Part shown: piece by piece, positions 49,223 to 55,467 of the stretch
How positions within the stretch are numbered: position 1 is the first letter of the stretch
Layout of the letters: every line of letters starts with the position of its first letter
Assembly (NCBI GenBank): GCA_003158855.1
Contig: PMLJ01000039.1
Span: 9,198-73,197 of the forward strand
DNA from: Acidimicrobiaceae bacterium
Lineage (GTDB): Bacteria > Actinomycetota > Acidimicrobiia > Acidimicrobiales > RAAP-2
Reading direction: 5' to 3'
Length of the DNA: 64,000 nucleotides
Position numbers and translations under genes: made by a program
The notes under the pieces: model-generated
Seen by the model: the letters and a program-made list of their open reading frames with translations, nothing else
The model's database searches: none
What the model was told of the DNA's origin: nothing

Positions 49223-50197
49223 ATGAATACGGTCAGAAGGCCGAACTTGAGTGATGCTGAGATGATGAGTGAAACGGACGACGAGGCGCGACAAGGACGT
49301 AGCCGTCAGCTCAACCTGCCAGCGATTACTTGGATCGTTGCTAAAGATCGACGTGCGGGAACACTCGGAGTGGCCGCAAGTATCAGTGGAAAATTCAAAG
49401 GAATCCCGGCTCGGATCACTCGAACGGAAGACGCGTGGACACTGTTGGCTAAGAACGTCGAAGAGACGATCGCGACCGAAGACCTGTTAAAGCTAATTGC
49501 AGACGGAGTTTTCTTCCCTCTCACTGTGGAGGTGCTGCCCGATCTCGCCCCGAGTCTGTTTGACGGAGCGGTCAGAGCAGCGGAGTCTTCTCTCAATCAC
49601 TTGCTCAAAGCACGTTCCCAACTCGATGAAGTCGCCGGAGCCCAAAACGAAGGGGGATGGTTGGTTACGTTCGTCCTCGCGTCTCACGACCTTGACATGA
49701 CCCTGCAAACCGCAGTCTCGTCAGTGATGTTGGCTGTCGCATCGGTCGAGGCTCAGCTCAACAAGTGGGCCGACTCTCATGGCGGCTGGAACGCGGAAGA
49801 GGATCGACTTCCCATCGGCGAGAAACTCAAGGCTCTTGCGACGAGAGCCGGAACAGTCATTGACCTGGGGTCGGCACCGTATCAACGTCTCTGCGAAGCC
49901 GTCCGACGCAGAAACGAGTACGTTCATTCGAGTCCGTTGCCCCGACCGATGTCTCTTACGGGAGGAAAGATTGCCGTGCCGGGCACAACAGTAGCTACGG
50001 AAGCGCGCGAAGCATGTCTGGGCGCTCGACAAGCGCTCATCTCGCTCGCCCAGGCTCTCAATCAGCCACCGCCAAGGTATCTATCGATATGCCCTCCGGC
50101 CAATCCACCTACTGAGGAGGCGTGGTCAGGTGCCGCCGTGCTTAACGGCGTACGCGAAGATCCGGACTTCATCGACCGTCCCGGTCCACCGTCCTGA
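49223..50197 (+). CDS. Second HEPN-motif protein
   Basis: This 324-residue protein has a beta-rich N-terminal 100 residues and a helical second half. RRRNEYVHSSP carries R230-N-E-Y-V-H235, matching the HEPN R-x4-H catalytic motif. The preceding helix (VMLAVASVEAQLNKWA) resembles the first HEPN helix. The C-terminal 50 residues are Pro-rich. The start is uncertain; ATG at 49223 gives the longest form and ATG at 49262 is also possible. It lies downstream of the zinc-ribbon gene but on the opposite strand. RNase activity is inferred from the motif. Confidence 0.6.
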   Translation: MNTVRRPNLSDAEMMSETDDEARQGRSRQLNLPAITWIVAKDRRAGTLGVAASISGKFKGIPARITRTEDAWTLLAKNVEETIATEDLLKLIADGVFFPLTVEVLPDLAPSLFDGAVRAAESSLNHLLKARSQLDEVAGAQNEGGWLVTFVLASHDLDMTLQTAVSSVMLAVASVEAQLNKWADSHGGWNAEEDRLPIGEKLKALATRAGTVIDLGSAPYQRLCEAVRRRNEYVHSSPLPRPMSLTGGKIAVPGTTVATEAREACLGARQALISLAQALNQPPPRYLSICPPANPPTEEAWSGAAVLNGVREDPDFIDRPGPPS

Positions 50198-50258
50198 CCT
50201 CCTCAACACTGCTCGGCGAAAGTCCCGAGCGTTGTGGATACCACCGAACTTCACTTGC

Positions 50259-50429
50259 CTACCGTCGCCAGTAATTTCGTCGACGCGAATTGCGGAACCA
50301 CTCGGTCGCCACGACATCAATCGCAAACATCACTGCGGCGAACACGATGTAACCCCAGTCATATGCCCATACTTGCTGCACAAAGTGGTTCAACAGCGCC
50401 TGCGTCGAAGATGCAGTACTAGTACTCAT
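50259..50429 (-). CDS. Small single-pass membrane protein
   Basis: The 56-residue peptide MSTSTASSTQALLNHF... has one hydrophobic helix (YIVFAAVMFAIDVVATEW, about residues 27-44) and a basic C-terminus with five Arg residues. AAGGAGGG lies six bases before the ATG, a very strong site. It is 132 bases downstream of the DUF6527 gene on the same strand and may be the last gene of the ubiquitin-like operon. No family is recognised. Confidence 0.65.
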   Translation of the reverse strand: MSTSTASSTQALLNHFVQQVWAYDWGYIVFAAVMFAIDVVATEWFRNSRRRNYWRR

Positions 50430-50561
50430 TTGATTTCCCTCCTTTCTCATATTCCTCGGGACACCATTCTCTTGGTGACCGCACGAACCTCAATGCGCCA
50501 TGAAACATCCGAGGCGCTTGTTGCCGCATTCGTTGTAAAGCGCTGCCAACAAGAACGGTCG

Positions 50562-51002
50562 TCACTCCGTTTCATCCATACCGTCAATTGACCTCGTGCC
50601 CAACAATCGATGGATCCAAGACTTCGCCCGTTGTTGTGTCCGCTTCGGTGACTTGTAGTCACGATGGGCACCAAGAGCTGTAGCAACCTCCGATGCGAAC
50701 TGGTCCGACTCCCCTCGCCACCTGGTTGCCGCTCTCACCCAACGAACTCGGTCAAGTCTGATCCAATAATGGGACTGACACGGAAGACTCCAATTACCGA
50801 TAGACGGCGTGAGTGACACCGCCTCGCCGTCGAAGAGTAGTTGCCAGTCGGCCGGAGACAATGGAGTTACGACCTTGTTCCCGCAACCACAAGGGCACAG
50901 GTGAACTACCGTAGCGAAGCGCAGGGAGACATAGAGAACCCCCTCCGCCAAGACGGCAGGCACGTACTCGACGAACTCATGCGTGAGTGAGGCGTGTCTC
51001 AC
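50562..51002 (-). CDS. DUF6527 family protein of a ubiquitin-like operon
   Basis: The 146-residue protein carries the DUF6527 pattern: VVHLCPCGCGNKVVTPL at about residues 32-48, then FDGEAVSLTPSIGNW and PCQSHYWIRLD (C75, S77, H78). The Cys/Ser/His cluster could form a catalytic or metal site. Families of this type are found with ThiF-type E1 enzymes and ubiquitin-like proteins. It follows the ThiF gene by 15 bases. The start is GTG. Its exact reaction is not known to me; processing or ligation of the ubiquitin-like protein is inference. Confidence 0.75.
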   Translation of the reverse strand: MRHASLTHEFVEYVPAVLAEGVLYVSLRFATVVHLCPCGCGNKVVTPLSPADWQLLFDGEAVSLTPSIGNWSLPCQSHYWIRLDRVRWVRAATRWRGESDQFASEVATALGAHRDYKSPKRTQQRAKSWIHRLLGTRSIDGMDETE

Positions 51003-51017
51003 AGGGCCCGATTCTCA

Positions 51018-52181
51018 TTAAGATAGGTGATTCCCGTCGATCGTGTACATCATCGACAACTCGCGTTGCTGGTCGTCATAGAAGCCGCACATCTTCTTCC
51101 ACTTCAATACTGCCAACACCGCGTTGAGCGCATTCAGATCCGCGATTTGAATATTCGCGTCGTATTCGTCTTCCGGGTCGGCGCCGAAAGGTATGAGATT
51201 GCGCTCCCAAACATGATCCCGATTACGTGGGGTGCTGGCCGTGACTCGGACGATGCCAGACAGCGATTCGCCCACGCGGCGCACGCCCATACCAACCTCG
51301 ATGAACGACGTGCCGTACTCCTCAAGCTTCTCGATGATCAGCCTCTCATTCGGATCGGAGTCCATCGCCAAGAAGATGAAGCTCATGTCCCGCAGTTCAT
51401 CCACGTTCGTCGAATCAATGTTGACTGGGTGAGCAACGATGCCCCGGTGGAGAGAGCCGTACTTCCATTGGAAGTACTCGACCTTGGTTGGCGAAGCATT
51501 GAGCTCTTCGAGAGTCGCGGCCCCGGGAGCGCGAAAGGCATTGTGCGTGAGGAACTTGTCCGCGTCGAAGAGATGGATTTCCTGGATTGGTGTCTTGGCG
51601 ATTAGGTCAAGAATGTACGACCCTGTTCCGCCCAAGCCGATGATGGCGACCTTCGCCAGTCCCAGTTTGCTCGTAATCGCGCCAATCCCTGCCCGACTCG
51701 ACGCCGCGTCGACATACCGAAATACCGACTCGTCTTCGGTGGTCACGACGGGGGGAAACGTCCTGGCCGTCGCCGTAGGGTCAATGACGTTCGCGCAGTC
51801 GCCAACCATGCGAACGTATGCAGTCATCTTCGCGTAGTAGTCCGGGTATCCCTCCGGTGGCTTGCTCGAGAACCTGCACGCGGCGGTGAGACCCTCAAGG
51901 ACGTCGAAGGGCTGGTCGGAGTTAATGATCTTGCTCAATGGCGTGCCGATGTTGTCGCAGGGCACGCCTCCGATAAACGCAGCCGTGTGGTCGCTCGGCT
52001 TCGTGGCCATGTCTCCACTGGTCGAGAGCTCTGACACGAGGACGCCGAGCTTGACCACCCTGTCGGCATCGACATACGGCACGTGCTTGACCAGGAGATG
52101 TCCAGAGCGAATTTCGATGTCGAATCCCTCATCACGGAGACGCTGGAGATCCGGGCTACGACTTACTAGTGCTGTAGACAT
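51018..52181 (-). CDS. ThiF/E1-like adenylyltransferase of a ubiquitin-like operon
   Basis: The 387-residue protein has an N-terminal domain of about 150 residues (probably DUF6791-like or E2-like; uncertain) and a C-terminal E1/ThiF adenylation domain. The nucleotide-binding loop is AIIGLGGTGSYILD at residues 180-192, with HLFDADKF (D206, D208) and the Arg of LTHNAFRAPG. ThiF/E1 enzymes adenylate the C-terminus of a ubiquitin-like protein. The gene overlaps the multiubiquitin gene by 26 bases, so both are coupled. The C-terminus is DUF-free and short. No zinc CxxC pairs are present, unlike classical MoeB/ThiF. A catalytic Cys for thioester formation cannot be assigned. Confidence 0.85.
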   Translation of the reverse strand: MSTALVSRSPDLQRLRDEGFDIEIRSGHLLVKHVPYVDADRVVKLGVLVSELSTSGDMATKPSDHTAAFIGGVPCDNIGTPLSKIINSDQPFDVLEGLTAACRFSSKPPEGYPDYYAKMTAYVRMVGDCANVIDPTATARTFPPVVTTEDESVFRYVDAASSRAGIGAITSKLGLAKVAIIGLGGTGSYILDLIAKTPIQEIHLFDADKFLTHNAFRAPGAATLEELNASPTKVEYFQWKYGSLHRGIVAHPVNIDSTNVDELRDMSFIFLAMDSDPNERLIIEKLEEYGTSFIEVGMGVRRVGESLSGIVRVTASTPRNRDHVWERNLIPFGADPEDEYDANIQIADLNALNAVLAVLKWKKMCGFYDDQQRELSMMYTIDGNHLS

Positions 52182-52437
52182 TGAACGTCGTACCTGCCTT
52201 TCGAACCAGGACCACCTCGCCTTCAACGAGGGATCCCTCGTGTCGCGGCTCCTTCGCGTCGCGGAAGGTAACCGTGTACGTCGTATCGGGGCCGGGGTCT
52301 ACGGGGTACGCGATCGAGGTGACCTCGGTGTACGAGACCTCCTCGTGGGGCACTACCGCGAGTTGACCGTTGATGACGATGGAGTACTCAGTGTGCTCCT
52401 GTCGCTCCTCGGGGACTTCAGCTGCATTGTCTTCCAT
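52156..52437 (-). CDS. Multiubiquitin-domain (ubiquitin-like) protein
   Basis: The 93-residue protein has one domain matching the multiubiquitin family: YSIVINGQLAVVPHEEVSY, VTSIAYPVDPGPDTTYTVTF, and VEGEVVLVRKAGTTFNVY. The predicted pattern is that of a beta-grasp. The C-terminus ends STSKS, not the Gly-Gly of eukaryotic ubiquitin, so how it is activated is an open point. AAAGGAAG precedes the ATG. It is the first gene of the operon, followed by ThiF and DUF6527. The conjugation target is unknown. Confidence 0.82.
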   Translation of the reverse strand: MEDNAAEVPEERQEHTEYSIVINGQLAVVPHEEVSYTEVTSIAYPVDPGPDTTYTVTFRDAKEPRHEGSLVEGEVVLVRKAGTTFNVYSTSKS

Positions 52438-52491
52438 GGAAACTTCCTTTCAGTCGCGCCTCTTCTTCCAATTGGTCTCCGCTTAGACGCG

Positions 52492-52511
52492 TGTACGCGG
52501 ACATGTGTACA
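52492..52511. promoter_or_regulatory. Putative XRE operator, copy 1
   Basis: TGTACGC-GGACAT-GTGTACA is an inverted repeat (arms match in 6 of 7) 55 bases upstream of the multiubiquitin start. The same pattern recurs at the XRE gene start, so it is probably the binding site of that regulator and controls the ubiquitin-like operon. Confidence 0.65.
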
Positions 52512-52621
52512 GCGTAGCACCCATGACGAGGCGCCGCCGACAACGGCCCCCGGGGCGGCTCGCTCACCTCCCGGGTCCTGATAAAACGCCCGTGAGCCGC
52601 CAGCGCCAACATCCGCACGGG

Positions 52622-52641
52622 TGTACGCTTGTCGGCGAACA
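52622..52641. promoter_or_regulatory. Putative XRE operator, copy 2
   Basis: TGTACGC-TTGTCG-GCGAACA is an inverted repeat (6 of 7) of the same form as copy 1, with consensus TGTACGC-N6-GYGWACA. Its last base is the A of the XRE ATG, so binding here would block the regulator's own transcription. Confidence 0.65.
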
Positions 52642-53015
52642 TGAAACTTCCGAGGAAAACACTGGGTGAGTTGGTTCACGAGGCCCGCGTTGCAAAAGAA
52701 TTGAGTCTTCGCGCCCTTGCAGGCCAGGTTCAATGCGCCCCCTCGTACCTCAACGACATCGAATACAACCGCAGAGTCCCGTCAGAGGAAGTACTTAGAC
52801 GAATTGCCTCCGAGCTGGACTTGGATGTCGATCTCCTCCTAGCAATGGCGGGGAGAGTCGGTGCCGGCGCCGAGGAGTTCATGAAGTCGAATCCGACTGC
52901 CGGCGTGCTTTTTCGTCGAGTATCCGAAGCTGGCCTCAAGGAGAGCGATCTCAAGAAACTTCTGGAGAGTGCCGAGCAGATGGCTCGCAACCAGGCACCA
53001 AAAGAGTCCAAGTAG
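52641..53015 (+). CDS. XRE-family helix-turn-helix regulator
   Basis: This 124-residue protein has an N-terminal XRE helix-turn-helix: TLGELVHEARVAKELSLRAL, then VQCAPSYLNDIEYNRRVPS with the recognition helix, and VLRRIASELDLDVDLLLAM. The C-terminal part is helical. It is followed six bases later by an ImmA/IrrE-type protease gene, a pairing in which the protease cuts the regulator. It is divergent from the ubiquitin-like operon and its start overlaps one of two matching operators, so it likely represses both directions. Confidence 0.9.
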   Translation: MKLPRKTLGELVHEARVAKELSLRALAGQVQCAPSYLNDIEYNRRVPSEEVLRRIASELDLDVDLLLAMAGRVGAGAEEFMKSNPTAGVLFRRVSEAGLKESDLKKLLESAEQMARNQAPKESK

Positions 53016-53021
53016 CTCGCC

Positions 53022-53723
53022 GTGAAGTGGTACCAGGGCAAGGAAGGCGACCAACGAATCTGGTTTGAGCCCGAGGAGATCGAACAGATTGTCGAAGACG
53101 AGTTGAGAAAAGCCAAGCAGTACCCGTCTGCCACTTCGCCAGTCCTCGATATCGAGCGCTTCCTGGAGGGTCATCTCAGGGCGAGCCTGGATCAATTCGC
53201 CGATCTTGAACCTGACGTCCTCGGGCTTACAAGATTCCACAAGGGGCGCCCTCCAGCAGTCTCAATCAACCGAGACTTGACCGAAGCAGCCGACACGGAA
53301 GCGAAGCCGGGCGTTGTTGGGCGTTGGCGCGCGACCCTTGCCCACGAAAGTGCCCACATCTTGCTCCATCGCATGCTCTTCGAGCTCAACGGCAACGGTC
53401 AAAGCAAGACGTCGGCCGGCACCTCCTCGAGCGGTCACGATGCAATCATGCAATGTCTCAAGCGAGATGTTGGGCCAGGCGGTCGGTCCAGTGACTGGCG
53501 TGAAGTGCAGGCGAACCGGGGGATGGCTGCACTCCTTATGCCACAAAGAATCTTCTCGAAGGTTGCCCAAGCAAAGATTGACGAGACGAACCTCACTGAC
53601 CTGACGCCAGGATCGCAGTCTTCAAGGATCTTGGCGCAGCAGTTAGCAGATCATTTCTCCGTTTCCAAGCAAGCGGCGTCGATAAGGCTAGAAACTCTCT
53701 CGCTCATTTCCTCCTCAAACTGA
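53022..53723 (+). CDS. ImmA/IrrE-family metallopeptidase
   Basis: The 233-residue protein has the zincin motif HESAH at residues 108-112 within RATLAHESAHILLH, and a third ligand candidate E161 in WREVQANRGMAALLMP. ImmA/IrrE enzymes cleave XRE repressors in response to DNA damage or phage signals. The start is GTG. The N-terminal part has SPVLDIERFLEGHL, typical of the family. Its target is probably the neighbouring XRE protein, which would release the ubiquitin-like operon; this is inference. Confidence 0.88.
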   Translation: MKWYQGKEGDQRIWFEPEEIEQIVEDELRKAKQYPSATSPVLDIERFLEGHLRASLDQFADLEPDVLGLTRFHKGRPPAVSINRDLTEAADTEAKPGVVGRWRATLAHESAHILLHRMLFELNGNGQSKTSAGTSSSGHDAIMQCLKRDVGPGGRSSDWREVQANRGMAALLMPQRIFSKVAQAKIDETNLTDLTPGSQSSRILAQQLADHFSVSKQAASIRLETLSLISSSN

Positions 53724-53882
53724 CTGCAAGACCGGCATAGACCGAATAGCCGTATTTGGGGCTTTCCATCTAGCCGGAGTAAGCCGGTGAATTTAAGGTT
53801 TAGAGGAGTCCCAGGTTGACAGCGTGTCCCAACGCAGCGCCGGCGCCACGTGGGACTAGCGAAGATCTACGTTCCGTTTACG

Positions 53883-54500
53883 TCATGTCTCAGTATCACC
53901 AGGGACATCCTCTTCGAGGAGGTCTTCGAGGAGCCGTATTCGGCGACGGCTACGACTGCGCTTACCCGGACGCGTAGCCTGCTCAACCAAGCCCACGGCT
54001 AGATCACGTCGAGTTTGTGGAAGTTCAGTCTCCAAGACTCGCTCAAGAAGCAGCTCCGCCCGGAGATGACCAGACCTGAGCAGTGACTTGATCCAGTCGA
54101 CGTCCTTCTGTCTCCCCGCCGCCAACTTCGCGACCGCTAGATCATGAATCTCGGGACACAGCCCTGTGGTCCTCCGAGCCGCCCGGCCGTCGATTTCAAT
54201 GGCGCGTTCCTGCCATCCGGGAGGAAAGATGAACAGCTCTCGCGATACGCCTTCGGCGAAAAACCCGTGTGTGGTGTGAAAGAGCGTGTCTTCGCCGATG
54301 TTCCCGTTGATGATCGTCGCCTTCTCGTCAATTGGGTCGGCGAGCGCCGCGACGTCGGCCTCGCGCGACAAGATCGCCGATTTCGGAAGATCATCAGGAA
54401 ACTGTGCCAAAGCCGCCTGCGATCCACCAACGATGACGACGTCCTCCCCCAACAGATCGCAAGTGGCCCGAACGATGTGTTCAAGTTCCATCCGGTTCAC
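53883..54500 (-). CDS. DUF6036-like nucleotidyltransferase (toxin candidate)
   Basis: The 205-residue protein resembles DUF6036/AbiEii-like nucleotidyltransferases: DVVIVGGSQAALAQFPDD holds the GS motif and LSREADVAAL an acidic residue of the metal site. FHTTHGFFAEGVS and EIHDLAVAKLAAGRQKDVDW follow as in the family. The GTG start overlaps the stop of the upstream HTH gene (GTGA). The HTH-plus-nucleotidyltransferase pair looks like a type IV or related toxin-antitoxin or abortive-infection unit. Enzyme target unknown. Confidence 0.75.
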   Translation of the reverse strand: MNRMELEHIVRATCDLLGEDVVIVGGSQAALAQFPDDLPKSAILSREADVAALADPIDEKATIINGNIGEDTLFHTTHGFFAEGVSRELFIFPPGWQERAIEIDGRAARRTTGLCPEIHDLAVAKLAAGRQKDVDWIKSLLRSGHLRAELLLERVLETELPQTRRDLAVGLVEQATRPGKRSRSRRRIRLLEDLLEEDVPGDTET

Positions 54501-55114
54501 GCTGTCACCATCTCGGCGTCGCCAAGGCGAACAGACGCGCTCGCGATTTTGGCGAGCAACTCTCGCCGGACCTGTTCAATGGGCCTCCCGGACTTCGCCG
54601 CGACCCGGGAGCCGTCGGTGCTCATCAGAACATCGAGACGCTCGGCGTCAGAAAGGATCCCACTGAAGGGGCTCGCTTGGCGAATCTCCTTTGCCGCCGC
54701 ATCAGTCGATACCATTGCTCGAATGAGGCCGTGCGTGGGCCCATCGAGAAGGGCCTGCCACGCGTCCAAGTAGAGACTCGATCGGCCTTCGTGGTCGTTG
54801 CCCCGCATCAGGGCCAAGTTCCGCCGCGCACTCGCGATCACGTCGGTGGGGTTGGCCGCGAGCTTGGCCGCAATGGCTCGGTGCAGCTCCAGGGTGCGGA
54901 TCTCAGGTTCGCTCAGGCGAGGACGAACCTCGATGATTAGATCGCACTCCGCAGCCTCGGCGAGTCGCTCGAGTGTCGCGAGACCCGGGTCCTGGCGCCC
55001 CTTGGCGTAGGCGACCAGTGAGGCGTTCGACATCTGGGCACGCCGGGCCAGTTCACGTTGAGTGAAGCCGCTGGCGCGACGTAGGCGGTTCAGAATTGTG
55101 CTCGCTGTGCTCAT
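54497..55114 (-). CDS. HTH antitoxin-like protein
   Basis: The 205-residue protein begins with an XRE-type HTH (LRRASGFTQRELARRAQMSN) and continues with a helical region and ALLDGPTHGLIRAMVSTDA. Such proteins sit upstream of DUF6036 nucleotidyltransferases. The ATG at 55114 is inside a perfect palindrome that should be its own operator, fitting antitoxin autoregulation. Longer in-frame forms upstream would read through that operator and are rejected. Confidence 0.78.
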   Translation of the reverse strand: MSTASTILNRLRRASGFTQRELARRAQMSNASLVAYAKGRQDPGLATLERLAEAAECDLIIEVRPRLSEPEIRTLELHRAIAAKLAANPTDVIASARRNLALMRGNDHEGRSSLYLDAWQALLDGPTHGLIRAMVSTDAAAKEIRQASPFSGILSDAERLDVLMSTDGSRVAAKSGRPIEQVRRELLAKIASASVRLGDAEMVTA

Positions 55115-55139
55115 AGTGGTATTGTATTCCATACCACTA
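55114..55139. promoter_or_regulatory. Palindromic operator at the HTH/nucleotidyltransferase pair
   Basis: TAGTGGTAT at 55114-55122 and ATACCACTA at 55131-55139 are exact reverse complements with an 8-base spacer. The repeat begins at the first base of the HTH start codon on the minus strand. Confidence 0.8.
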
Positions 55140-55424
55140 ATGGTGTCAAGGCCGGGGCCGTCATCTTCACCACCCAGCTGACACCGGCACTGGACTGAGC
55201 GATCACGAGGGACACGGGGTCCAACGGGTGGAGCTGGCCAAAGACCCACGACGAGCGCGCCCGCATTGCGAGCACGAAGTCCTCCCCGGCCGCGAAGTGG
55301 TTCCACACCGTGCCGGCGCCGACCTGGGGCATCGCCACCGCCCTCGATCCACTGTCGTAGAACTCCTCAGCGGCGTACCTCCTTACGATGATTGAAGGAA
55401 ATTAACGCCATCTAACTAATTCAC

Positions 55425-55461
55425 GATTCATGTTGCAAATAGAACATGAATCCGCTATCGT
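55425..55461 (+). promoter_or_regulatory. Promoter and palindrome before the 1328-residue protein
   Basis: GATTCATGTT (55425-55434) and AACATGAATC (55443-55452) are exact reverse complements with an 8-base spacer. TTGCAA (55433-55438) and TATCGT (55456-55461) form a -35/-10 pair 17 bases apart. Transcription would start at about 55467, so the message would be leaderless at the ATG 55468. The palindrome covers the -35 and the spacer and is a likely repressor site. The adjoining 55140-55424 holds no supported gene. Confidence 0.7.
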
Positions 55462-55467
55462 TGAGAC

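Noticed and set aside
55111-55338. 75-codon minus-strand frame upstream of the HTH gene
   Set aside because: It runs through the palindromic operator and has no start signal; at most a remnant.
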